A DNA stretch of 13,043 bases from an uncultured Oscillospiraceae bacterium (GTDB lineage Bacteria; Bacillota; Clostridia; Oscillospirales; Oscillospiraceae), in assembly GCA_910577525.1 (NCBI GenBank), contig CAJTLI010000052.1, forward strand, positions 1 to 13,043, read 5' to 3'. Made by a program: the position numbers and the translations under genes. Shown piece after piece: positions 6,110 to 13,043 of the stretch. Numbering within the stretch: position 1 is the first letter of the stretch; every line of letters starts with the position of its first letter. The notes below the pieces were generated by a model, which did not search any database, had not been told where the DNA came from, and saw only the letters and a list, made by a program, of their open reading frames with translations.

Positions 6110-6135
6110 CTACAGGCACGCCGTACCGCAAACCG

Positions 6136-8805
6136 TCAGTGGCACTCCGCCCAGGTTTTTCCCGCCTTGGCGTCCGCCACCAGCGGCACCGCCAGCGCCG
6201 CCACCCCCTCCATCTCCTCCTGGAGCAAGGCCTTCACCCGCTCCGCCTCCCCCTCCGGGCACTCCACGATGAGCTCATCGTGAACCTGCAAAACCAGCCG
6301 GGCCTCCAGCCCCTCGGCCCGCAGGCGGCTGTCCACCTTAATCATGGCCAGCTTGATGATGTCTGCCGCCGTGCCCTGGATGGGCATATTCAGCGCCACC
6401 CGCTCGCCGAAGGAGCGGGTATTGAAATTGGAGCTCTTCAGCTCCGGCAGCCAGCGCCGCCGCCCGTACATGGTGGACACACAGCCGTCCTCCCGGCCCT
6501 GGGCCACCACCCGGTCCATATAGGAGCGCACGCCGGAATAGTGCTCGAAATACTTCTCCATATACTCCTTGGCCTGGGCCACGGACACATGGATATCCTC
6601 CGACAGGGAAAAGGCGGAAATTCCGTACACAATCCCGAAGTTGACGGCCTTTGCCGCCCGGCGCAGCTCCGGGGGCACCTGGTCCTGGGGCAGGCCGAAC
6701 ACCTGGGAGGCGGTGACGGTGTGGATGTCCACGCCGGAGTTGAAGCCCTCGATCATGGCCTGGTCCCCGGACATGTGGGCCAGCAACCGCAGCTCGATCT
6801 GGGAGTAGTCCGCGTCCACCAGCACCTTTCCCTCCGGGGCGGTGAACATCTTGCGCATCTCCGCCCCCAGGGGGGTGCGCACGGGGATGTTCTGCAAATT
6901 GGGTTCGGTGGAGGACAGCCGCCCGGTGGCGGTGACGGTGTTCTGGAAGCTGGTGTGAATGCGCCCGTCGGCGGCGATCACCTTGCCCAACCCCTCCACG
7001 TAGGTGGAGTTCAGCTTGGTGAGCTGGCGGTAATCCAGCACCCTGCCCACGATCTCGTGCTGGGGCCGCAGCTTTTCCAGCACCTCGGCGTTGGTGGAGT
7101 AGCCGGTTTTCGTCTTTTTGATGGGATGCAGGCCCAGCTTGTCGAAGAGAATATGGCCCAGCTGCTTGGGGGAGAGGATGTTGAATTTCTCCCCGGCCAG
7201 GCCGTATATTTCAGCCTCCAGCACGTCGATGCCGGTTTGGAGCTGCTTCCCGAACTCCGCCAGCGCCTGGCCGTCCACCAGCACCCCGGCCCGCTCCATC
7301 CGGGCCAGCACCGGGCACAGGGGCAGCTCGATGTCCGTGAGGACGGACATCAGCCCCAGCTCCTCCAGCCTGGGCTTGAACAGCTCATAAAACGCCTCGA
7401 TCCACGCGGCGTCCTCATACCAGGCGGTCTGCTCCTTCAGCTCGTCGGTGAGAAAGGACAGCTGCTCCTCCTGCTGGAGGGCCGCCTTCTGCTCCACCGC
7501 TTTTTTGAAGTAGGAGGCCGCCAGCTTTCTGATCTCATAGCTCCCCGCCGTGGGGTCCAGCAGGTAGGCGGCCAACTCCGTGTCGAACACAAAGCCCGCC
7601 GGGTCGATGCCCTGGTCCAGCAGGGCGCGGCACAGCTCCTTGACGCCGTGGGTCACTTTTTTCACTCTGTCAGAGAACAGAAACGCCAGCAGGGCGCGGT
7701 AGTCCCCCTCGTACCGGTCCCGGCGGATGTCGTAGTGGAATACGTGGTCCTCTTCGTCCTCCGGCAGCACCACCGACACCCCCTCCAGTCCGGCCAGGGG
7801 CAGGACGGTGACGTGGTCCGCCGCCGCCCACGCCGCCTGGGCCTCCTCAAATTCCCGGACGGCGCGCAGGTCCACGATGTCCACCCGGACCTCTATGGGT
7901 TCCTCCCCCTCCGGAGCCGCGGCCGCGGGGCCGGGGGTGAGCTTCAGCTTGTCGATGAGCTTGCTGAACTCCAGCTCCAGCAGCTTTTCATACAGAACAG
8001 GGCCGTTGAAGGGCCGGCGGACCGCGTCCGCCGGGTCGAAGCCCATGGGGGCGTCGGTGCGGATAACGGCCAGATCGTAGCTCATCCGGGCGTCCGCCTC
8101 CCCCTCGGTGAGCTTCTTGATGACCGCCGGCTTGGCCTCGAGGTCCGGCAGCTTATCATAGATGGCGTCCACCGTCTGATATTTTTGGATCAGCGCCATG
8201 GCGGTCTTCTCTCCCACCCCCTTGACGCCGGGGTAGTTGTCCGACGCGTCCCCCATCAGCGCCTTCAAATCGATCATATGGATGGGGTCGAAGCCGTACT
8301 CGGCCCGGAATTCGCCGGTGGTGACATTCCGGGTGGTGGTCTGGCCCATGCGGGTGGTCACCAGCTTGACGGCGGTGTGTCCGTCGATCAATTGCAGGGA
8401 GTCCTTGTCTCCGGTGACGATGACGGTCTCGCCCCCCTGGGCGGCGTTGACCCGGGCCATGGTGCCCAGCAGATCGTCCGCCTCCCAGCCCTCCAGCTCA
8501 TAGCGGCGGATATTCATGGCGTCCAGCACGTCTTTCAGCACTGGCATCTGAGCGGCCAGCTCCTCCGGCATCCCCTTGCGCTGGGCCTTGTACCCGGCGA
8601 AGGCCCTGTGGCGGAAGGTGGGTGAGCGCATATCGAAGGCCACCGCCAGCCCCTCCGGCTGCTCCTCCTCCAGCAGCTTGAGCAGGATATTGAGGAAGCC
8701 GAAAATGGCGTTGGTGGGCAGGCCCTCCCGGGTGGTCAGCGTCTGGCTCACGCCGTAAAAGGCCCGGTTGACAATGGAATTGCCGTCGATGACCATGAGC
8801 TTCAT
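6136..8805 (-). CDS. polA: DNA polymerase I
   Basis: An 889-residue family A polymerase for Okazaki-fragment processing and gap repair. The 5' nuclease domain (about 1-290) has MKLMVIDGNSIVNRAF, EADD, TGDKDSLQL and MGDASDNYPGVKGVGEKTA with the expected metal-binding acids. The polymerase domain has motif A DYSQIELR at 666-673, motif B RRAAKAVNFGIVYG at 715-728 (K719) and motif C HDE at 842-844. The central 3'-5' exonuclease fold is present, but the first DEDD motif (FDTET type) is replaced by VTVLPLAGL, so proofreading should be lost, as in many Firmicutes and Thermus. A frame 35 codons longer exists, but MKLMVIDG is the family N-terminus and GAGGT lies seven bases before ATG 8805. It has its own promoter (8882-8910) and is followed by a repeat island. 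Confidence 0.97.
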   Translation of the reverse strand: MKLMVIDGNSIVNRAFYGVSQTLTTREGLPTNAIFGFLNILLKLLEEEQPEGLAVAFDMRSPTFRHRAFAGYKAQRKGMPEELAAQMPVLKDVLDAMNIRRYELEGWEADDLLGTMARVNAAQGGETVIVTGDKDSLQLIDGHTAVKLVTTRMGQTTTRNVTTGEFRAEYGFDPIHMIDLKALMGDASDNYPGVKGVGEKTAMALIQKYQTVDAIYDKLPDLEAKPAVIKKLTEGEADARMSYDLAVIRTDAPMGFDPADAVRRPFNGPVLYEKLLELEFSKLIDKLKLTPGPAAAAPEGEEPIEVRVDIVDLRAVREFEEAQAAWAAADHVTVLPLAGLEGVSVVLPEDEEDHVFHYDIRRDRYEGDYRALLAFLFSDRVKKVTHGVKELCRALLDQGIDPAGFVFDTELAAYLLDPTAGSYEIRKLAASYFKKAVEQKAALQQEEQLSFLTDELKEQTAWYEDAAWIEAFYELFKPRLEELGLMSVLTDIELPLCPVLARMERAGVLVDGQALAEFGKQLQTGIDVLEAEIYGLAGEKFNILSPKQLGHILFDKLGLHPIKKTKTGYSTNAEVLEKLRPQHEIVGRVLDYRQLTKLNSTYVEGLGKVIAADGRIHTSFQNTVTATGRLSSTEPNLQNIPVRTPLGAEMRKMFTAPEGKVLVDADYSQIELRLLAHMSGDQAMIEGFNSGVDIHTVTASQVFGLPQDQVPPELRRAAKAVNFGIVYGISAFSLSEDIHVSVAQAKEYMEKYFEHYSGVRSYMDRVVAQGREDGCVSTMYGRRRWLPELKSSNFNTRSFGERVALNMPIQGTAADIIKLAMIKVDSRLRAEGLEARLVLQVHDELIVECPEGEAERVKALLQEEMEGVAALAVPLVADAKAGKTWAECH

Positions 8806-8853
8806 AGGGGACACCTCACAATAGGTTTTAAATACTGAAACTTCCGCCGCTCC

Positions 8854-8868
8854 CGCCCCGGCGGGGCG
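8854..8868 (-). promoter_or_regulatory. GC hairpin in the polA leader
   Basis: Six-bp arms CGCCCC/GGGGCG with a 3-base loop, 49 to 63 bases before the polA start codon and close to the predicted 5' end of the mRNA. It is flanked by a wider inverted repeat ATACTGAA (8832-8839) / TTCAGTAT (8879-8886), whose distal arm is the promoter -10 region. Confidence 0.55.
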
Positions 8869-8881
8869 AGACGGATAGTTC

Positions 8882-8910
8882 AGTATACCACAATTTGGGC
8901 GGATTAGCAA
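8882..8910 (-). promoter_or_regulatory. Sigma-A promoter of polA
   Basis: On the minus strand: TTGCTA (8910-8905), 17-base spacer, TATACT (8887-8882) with TGG directly before it, an extended -10. The start would be near 8875, giving a leader of about 70 bases. It sits in the short AT-rich gap between the kinase hairpin and polA. Confidence 0.7.
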
Positions 8911-8914
8911 GCAA

Positions 8915-8942
8915 GGCGGGGCGGACTTTTGCCCGCCCCGCC
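8915..8942 (-). terminator. GC-rich hairpin after the sensor kinase gene
   Basis: A perfect 10-bp stem GGCGGGGCGG/CCGCCCCGCC around an 8-base loop, 17 bases past the kinase stop codon. On the minus strand it is followed by TTGCTTGCT, a poor U-tract, so termination may be partial. The polA -35 box begins four bases later. Confidence 0.65.
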
Positions 8943-8959
8943 AAAGGGTGCTCTGTGTT

Positions 8960-11317
8960 TTATAAAATCAGCTGGATGGGGTCCTCCAGCCCGCTCCCGG
9001 CCAGGGGCAGGCTGACGATGGCTTTGAACAAATCCCCGTCGATGCTGATCTCAAACCTGCCGTGCTGGAGCTCGGTGAGCGACTGGGCGATGGACAGCCC
9101 CAGGCCGCTGCCCGCCTGATTGCGGGACTCGTCCCCCCGGACAAACCGCTCCATCAGCCGCTCGGCGGGAATGTCCAGCGCCTCCCGGGAGATGTTCTTC
9201 ACCGACAGCACCGCCCAATCCCCGCTGCGCCGCAGGTCGACATAGACACGGGTTCCAGGCAGGGCGTATTTGGCGCAGTTGGTCAGCAGATTGTCCAGCA
9301 CCCGCCACAGGTGCCGCCCATCCGCCTCCACCCACACGGGCTCGCCGGGCAGGGAGCGCACCACCGTCAGCTTCTGGGCCTCCAGCCGCTCGCCGGTCTC
9401 CGCCAGAGCCTGGTCGGTGAGCTGGGCCCAGTCCAGCCGTTCCCAGTTCACCGTCAGGTTGCCGGTGGACGCCTTGGACGCCTCCACCAGGTCCTCGGTG
9501 AGCTTTTTCAGCCGCTGGCTCTTCCGGTCCAGCACCTCAATATATTCCGCCGCCTTGGGGTTGTCGATGTCCTCCTTTTTCAGCAGGTCCACGTAGTTAA
9601 TGATGGAGGTCAGCGGCGTTTTCAGGTCGTGGGACACGTTGGTGATCAGCTCCGCCTTGAAGTGCTCGCTCTTCATCCGCTCGTCCACCGCCGTGGAGAT
9701 GGCGTGGCCCAGGTTGTTCAGCTCGTCGGCATGGCCCTTCAGGTCGGGCAGCATCCGCCGGGTGTCGATGTGATAGCTGGGGTTTCCGCCGATGATCTCC
9801 TGGGTGCCCCGGCGGATGCGCTTCCACTGGTAGGCCCAGGCGCACAGGTAGAGCCCGCACAAAAAGCTCACCAGCAGCCACAGCCCGCCGGCCCATCGGA
9901 TCGTAGCCAATGTGAAGATCGGGTATGCCATACAGACCACCACCGCCTTCCAAATCAAGGGGCTGGCCCGGACAGCCCGCGCCGCTGTCCCGACCAGCTC
10001 CCAGCACCAGCCCCACAGCTTGACGAACACTTCCCAGCACCAGGCGCAAAACCGCCAGGTCCAGGTGTTGCGCAGGAGGGTATGGGCCTTGCTCCGGGCA
10101 CACACCGTCACCAGCGCCGCCATGCCCAGGGCCGCGCAGCAGGCCATGGCGATCCCCACGATGATGAGCTGGAAGTACATAGGCGCGTTCCCATAGGCGT
10201 TTAAGGTCAGCTCCATGCCGACGCCCACCGACGCCACGCCCCCCAGAAACAGCAGGCACAGCAGTACGTCGCCGGGGACCCGGTGGAACCAGTTGAGGTA
10301 GATGCCCTCCACCCCCCGCTTGTGGCCCGCCGCGCAGCACAGATACACCATCAGAAGGATACCTGCCACCCCCAGCACAATGGTCACGGCCAGATTTCGC
10401 TCCCGGGCCGTCTGCCACTCGGCCAGCTTGCCGGCGGAGCGTTTGTACTGGTCGTCCACCCGCAGGCTTTTATCCACCCACAGGATCAGGCTGGAGTCGG
10501 TCTTGCTCAGCTCGGCGGCGGCCTGCGCGGTGAGCGTCCAGTCCCCGCTCTCCGGCTCGTAGATGTAGCCGAACCGGTTGGCCTCCAGGCAGGCCCGGAT
10601 GGTGGGATAAAAGACGTAGGAATCCCCCCCGCTGTCCACCACCCACAGCACGTTGGTATAGCCGTCATTGTCCGCCAGGATCTGGTTTTCCGTGATGGCA
10701 ATGGGATCGTTCTGGGTGTCAACCAGCTGGGCGTCGGTGCCCTCCGCTCTGGCCTCCCGGACGGCCTCCGCCCAGGTGGGCAGCATGGTCCGCCAGCCCG
10801 AGAGATTGGACACGCCGTCATAGTCCCCGGCGTTGACGGCACGGTTCACGGCGTCCTCGTCGTAATACTCCCAGAGGGTATCGGCGTCCCGGATATTGCC
10901 CTTCCCCCGGCGGAAGTCCACCCAGAAGTCGATGTCCGCCTGGGCGCTGTCCTCCCGGGTGTTTCCGTAGATGATGTTTCCCTGTTTGTCCAGCAGCTGC
11001 CAGCGCAGGTTGGTGGCCCCGGCGTCAAATTCCGCCTCATACCGCTCGATAGCCCGCCTCTCCGACAGCTCCAGCTCCTGGCCCGACGCCTGTTTGTCCT
11101 TCAGGTCCACCAGATACCGCACCATCCAGTAGTCCTGCCGCACCAGGTAGGTTCGGGTGTAGCCGCCGGTGTAGCCGTCGGCGTCGTAATAGGCGTCTGT
11201 CCACAAAGCGTCGAAATTTGCCAGCTGATACCAGCCCATGATGGCGGCGGCGGTGAACGCCGCCACCGCCGCCATGAAGGCCAGGGCCTTCATGGCCATA
11301 TTATTCCGCCAATTCAT
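8960..11317 (-). CDS. Multi-pass membrane sensor histidine kinase
   Basis: A 785-residue kinase, partner of the regulator before it. TM1 is about 8-29, followed by an extracytoplasmic sensor of about 280 residues (30-308) with no domain I recognise. Then come TM2-TM4 at about 309-329, 350-369 and 382-405, a Trp/Cys-rich segment (419-439), TM5-TM6 at about 455-473 and 478-496, and a cytoplasmic linker. The dimerisation helix has the phospho-acceptor H563 in NVSHDLKTPLTS. In the ATPase domain the N-box is RVLDNLLTNCAKYA (N676) and G2 is GSGLGLS at 736-742; the usual DxGxG is VKNISRE, a variant common in related clostridial kinases. ATG 11317 overlaps the regulator stop as ATGA, with GGAG eight bases upstream. 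The stimulus is unknown; a large outer loop suggests an envelope or peptide signal. Confidence 0.93.
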   Translation of the reverse strand: MNWRNNMAMKALAFMAAVAAFTAAAIMGWYQLANFDALWTDAYYDADGYTGGYTRTYLVRQDYWMVRYLVDLKDKQASGQELELSERRAIERYEAEFDAGATNLRWQLLDKQGNIIYGNTREDSAQADIDFWVDFRRGKGNIRDADTLWEYYDEDAVNRAVNAGDYDGVSNLSGWRTMLPTWAEAVREARAEGTDAQLVDTQNDPIAITENQILADNDGYTNVLWVVDSGGDSYVFYPTIRACLEANRFGYIYEPESGDWTLTAQAAAELSKTDSSLILWVDKSLRVDDQYKRSAGKLAEWQTARERNLAVTIVLGVAGILLMVYLCCAAGHKRGVEGIYLNWFHRVPGDVLLCLLFLGGVASVGVGMELTLNAYGNAPMYFQLIIVGIAMACCAALGMAALVTVCARSKAHTLLRNTWTWRFCAWCWEVFVKLWGWCWELVGTAARAVRASPLIWKAVVVCMAYPIFTLATIRWAGGLWLLVSFLCGLYLCAWAYQWKRIRRGTQEIIGGNPSYHIDTRRMLPDLKGHADELNNLGHAISTAVDERMKSEHFKAELITNVSHDLKTPLTSIINYVDLLKKEDIDNPKAAEYIEVLDRKSQRLKKLTEDLVEASKASTGNLTVNWERLDWAQLTDQALAETGERLEAQKLTVVRSLPGEPVWVEADGRHLWRVLDNLLTNCAKYALPGTRVYVDLRRSGDWAVLSVKNISREALDIPAERLMERFVRGDESRNQAGSGLGLSIAQSLTELQHGRFEISIDGDLFKAIVSLPLAGSGLEDPIQLIL

Positions 11318-12021
11318 TCCATTTTCTCCATTTTATACCCCAGTCCCCAGACCACCTTCAAATACCGGGGATTGGCGGGATCAATCTCGATTTTTTCCCG
11401 CAGGTGGCGGATGTGAACGGCCACCGTGTTCTCTGAACCAAGGGCCGGGTCGTTCCACACCTGCTCGTAAATCTGGGCGGTGGAGTACACCCGGCCCAGG
11501 TTCTTCATCAGCAGCCGCAGGATATTGTACTCAATGGGGGTGAGGCTCACTGGCTCGCCGTCTACCGTCACCGATTTGGCCTCGTCGTCCATGAGAATGC
11601 TGCCGTTGCGCAGGACGCCGTCCTCTGCGGTCTGGGCGGGGGTCTTGCCCCCCAGGGTGGTGTACCGCCGCAGCTGGCTCTTCACCCGGGCGAGCACCTC
11701 GATGGGATTAAAAGGCTTGGTGATGTAGTCGTCCGCACCGATGTTCAGCCCCAGCACCTTGTCCGTGTCCTCGCTTTTTGCGGTGAGCAGGATGATGGGA
11801 ATATTGCCGCCGGACTCCCGTAGCCGGGCGGTGGCCCGGATACCGTCCAGACGGGGCATCATGATATCCATGAGGATCAGGTCCACGTTCTCCTCCCTCA
11901 CCGCCTCTATGGCCTGCTCACCATTGTAGGCGGCTATTGTTCGGTAGCCCTCGCTGGTCAGATAAATGTCCAGCGCCGACACAATGTCCCGGTCGTCGTC
12001 ACAGATCAAAACTGTGTACAT
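11314..12021 (-). CDS. OmpR/PhoB-family response regulator
   Basis: A 235-residue DNA-binding regulator. The receiver domain (1-120) has the acidic pocket D8-D10, phospho-acceptor D52 in LILMDIMMPRLDG, the switch threonine in LLTAKSED, and the conserved lysine in DYITKPF. The C-terminal winged helix (about 138-233) shows LTPIEYNILRLLMKNLGRVYS, QIYEQVW, the recognition helix ENTVAVHIRHLREKIE and the wing VVWGLGYKM, all typical of the OmpR class. AGGAGG lies nine bases before ATG 12021. It is co-transcribed and translationally coupled with the kinase gene. Target genes cannot be told; the absence of a neighbouring transporter or resistance gene leaves the pair's role open. Confidence 0.96.
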   Translation of the reverse strand: MYTVLICDDDRDIVSALDIYLTSEGYRTIAAYNGEQAIEAVREENVDLILMDIMMPRLDGIRATARLRESGGNIPIILLTAKSEDTDKVLGLNIGADDYITKPFNPIEVLARVKSQLRRYTTLGGKTPAQTAEDGVLRNGSILMDDEAKSVTVDGEPVSLTPIEYNILRLLMKNLGRVYSTAQIYEQVWNDPALGSENTVAVHIRHLREKIEIDPANPRYLKVVWGLGYKMEKME

Positions 12022-12113
12022 TGCGGCAATCCTCCTCGCGCTCCTGTTTTCCCTCTCCCCATAACGCCGCGGGCCGGCTTTGCGGGGACCCTCGGGGCGG
12101 CTTTACATTTTCT

Positions 12114-12142
12114 ATGTTATCAGCCCGCCCTTTAAGTTGCAA
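12114..12142 (-). promoter_or_regulatory. Probable promoter of the two-component operon
   Basis: On the minus strand: TTGCAA (12142-12137), 17-base spacer, TAACAT (12119-12114) preceded by TGA, which makes an extended -10. Each box matches consensus at four of six positions. The leader would be about 85 bases and very GC-rich. Upstream AT-rich sequence TTAACTGGAATTTAAATAATT could hold an activator site, but no clear paired repeat is seen. Confidence 0.5.
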
Positions 12143-12318
12143 CGGGCAAATTATTTAAATTCCAGTTAAGAATTTTTGTTTACCCCATCCTCGCCATCCC
12201 TAAATGCCCCTTCCATTCCTCCCACAATATACGTTTTTATTACTTTTTCTCTCCGTTATTATATACAATTACCTATCGTTGGTATCACGGTCTATTACAT
12301 TTTACCACATGTTTTAGC
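12143..12318. other. AT-rich intergenic spacer
   Basis: Markedly AT-rich compared with the surrounding genes. On the minus strand a TATAAT (12263-12258) is present without a good -35 box. A 16-codon open frame at about 12207-12157 follows GGGAGGA with almost no spacing, so translation is doubtful. No RNA gene or repeat was recognised. Confidence 0.5.
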
Positions 12319-12352
12319 ATAAAAATCTCCGGCGCGTATCATACCGCGCCGG
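12319..12352 (-). terminator. Intrinsic terminator after the cell-wall hydrolase gene
   Basis: An 8-bp stem CCGGCGCG/CGCGCCGG (12329-12336 and 12345-12352), extendable by a short inner TAT/ATA pairing, followed on the minus strand by AGA and five T. On the plus strand the same hairpin is followed by GGGTTTT, so it may work in both directions. It begins 18 bases past the hydrolase stop codon. Confidence 0.88.
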
Positions 12353-12369
12353 GGGTTTTCCGATCCTAT

Positions 12370-13043
12370 TCAGTCCAGCTTCCCCAGCCGGTCCAGCACG
12401 GTGAGGGTCCGGCACAGGTCCTCGGAGACGTTCAGGGCCCCGTCGCCGCCCTGGAGCGCTCCCTTGTCCACCACCTTCTGAACCGCCGCCCTGTAGTAGC
12501 CGGGCACGTCACTGATGGTCTTGAAGTATTTCATATTGTTGTCCTTCTCCTTTTTCTCGGGTACGAGGGACCAATCCGGCCTCCCGTAGCCCTTGATCGT
12601 TTTGCTCCCCACCGCGTACCGGCAGGCCCGCACGGCGCTGGGGTTTCCGGCGTTGCCCTCGATGGTATGGACATATCCGCCCTCCACCTTCACCACCAGC
12701 CCGGTGTGCCAGGTGGACTTGGCGTCACCGAAGAAGATCTGATCGGCGGGCTGGGGAGTCCCGGTGAAAAACCGCCCCTTCTGCTTGTAGTAGTTCAGGC
12801 TGTACCCTGTCCCCGCCCCCAGGGAGCGGTTGGGCTGGCACAGCAGCAGCTGGGCTGTGGCCCGCCCGAAGGTCTCCACAAAACACCAGTCCACGAACAC
12901 GTCGCACCAGTCGTAGCCGTTCTTTTTGCCGTTGTAGAAGTCCCCCAAGGCGTCCAGGTCCCGGGCGAACCTATTGAACAGCCCCGGCGCGTTGGTCTTG
13001 AACTCGTCCAGGTTGGCGTTGGCCCGCTTGCCCATGTAGCCCA
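12370..13043 (-). CDS. CHAP-type peptidoglycan hydrolase, 5' end cut by window edge
   Basis: The frame is open to the window edge; an internal ATG at 13035 gives 221 residues, but the codons before it (Gly-Tyr) also fit the family, so the true start lies outside. Numbering from that ATG: YDWCDVFVDWCF at 41-52 carries the presumed catalytic Cys44, STWHTGLVVKV at 107-117 the His110, and VHTIEGNAG at 122-130 the third polar residue, the Cys-His order of CHAP amidases or endopeptidases. A charged linker (159-167) leads to a C-terminal module (169-221) with VPGYYRAAVQKVVDKGALQG, a pattern I associate with C-terminal modules of clostridial amidases and phage lysins, possibly wall-binding. It may be a prophage or remnant lysin, or a housekeeping hydrolase; no other phage gene is visible. 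Confidence 0.85.
   Translation of the reverse strand, partial: GYMGKRANANLDEFKTNAPGLFNRFARDLDALGDFYNGKKNGYDWCDVFVDWCFVETFGRATAQLLLCQPNRSLGAGTGYSLNYYKQKGRFFTGTPQPADQIFFGDAKSTWHTGLVVKVEGGYVHTIEGNAGNPSAVRACRYAVGSKTIKGYGRPDWSLVPEKKEKDNNMKYFKTISDVPGYYRAAVQKVVDKGALQGGDGALNVSEDLCRTLTVLDRLGKLD

Larger units (their letters stand above)
5823..6115. repeat. Composite palindromic island, possible non-autonomous mobile element
   Basis: About 293 bp of the polA-phosphorylase intergenic region are built from inverted repeats. The outer ends are inverted: TGTAGGGACGG at 5823-5833 and, on the minus strand, CTGTAGGGGCGGG from 6115. Inside are a direct 16-base repeat CGGACATGGTCCGCCC at 5831-5846 and 6011-6026 (itself a palindrome), an imperfect hairpin at 5897-5927 (arms GTGAAAGA/TCTTTCAC), two perfect long hairpins (5938-5971 and 5977-6006), a small hairpin at 6050-6063 and an 8-bp GC hairpin at 6091-6109. 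No transposase or credible gene is inside. Short open frames here contain the repeated peptide GADHVRP only because the DNA repeats. Confidence 0.75.

Noticed and set aside
5917..8625. Plus-strand open frame of 902 codons opposite polA
   Set aside because: It is antisense to a complete DNA polymerase I and reflects GC-rich codon bias; its translation is rich in H, Q, G and R, with no domain and no ribosome site.
12157..12207. A 16-codon leader peptide upstream of the two-component operon
   Set aside because: The Shine-Dalgarno-like GGAGG is only one base from the ATG, and the peptide has no attenuator-type codon run.

Overview
The window reads as a chromosomal segment of a GC-rich, low-oxygen-type Firmicute. 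The most likely group is the gut Oscillospiraceae (Flavonifractor, Lawsonibacter or Oscillibacter-like). That placement is an inference from the high-GC clostridial codon use, Gram-positive style ribosome binding sites, the RimI/TsaD pairing, the DNA polymerase I without proofreading residues and the clostridial sensor kinase; no marker here fixes the genus. Every gene I can support lies on the minus strand, so transcription runs from high to low coordinates.

In the direction of transcription, 12370-13043 is a CHAP-type cell-wall hydrolase cut by the window edge and closed by a strong intrinsic terminator. After an AT-rich spacer comes a two-component pair (OmpR-type regulator 11314-12021, multi-pass histidine kinase 8960-11317) with a 4-base ATGA overlap and a GC-rich hairpin after the kinase. 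Next is polA (6136-8805) with its own promoter. A ~300-bp intergenic island of nested palindromes (5823-6115) separates polA from a nucleoside phosphorylase gene (5045-5803). A second, short palindromic element (4974-5050) overlaps the end of that gene and supplies its stop codon.

The region 871-4913 is a tightly packed operon: rimI, a double-domain GNAT protein, a RimJ/RimL-like GNAT protein, a small membrane-anchored protein of unknown function, another GNAT protein and tsaD. Start and stop codons overlap or lie within 16 bases throughout. rimI and tsaD are frequent neighbours in Firmicutes, with TsaD acting in t6A tRNA modification. The unusual part is three extra acetyltransferase genes and one anchored protein between them, and the absence of tsaB/tsaE next to rimI.

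The last region, 1-870, carries a tRNA-Ala(GGC) gene (65-140). Behind it are two 47-bp repeat units that each contain an exact 24-bp copy of the 5' end of that tRNA gene, and three near-consensus sigma-A promoters facing the tRNA. This looks like the trace of repeated recombination at the 5' part of the tRNA gene, and it is the most interesting structure in the window. No CRISPR array, transposase, integrase or recognised defence system was found.
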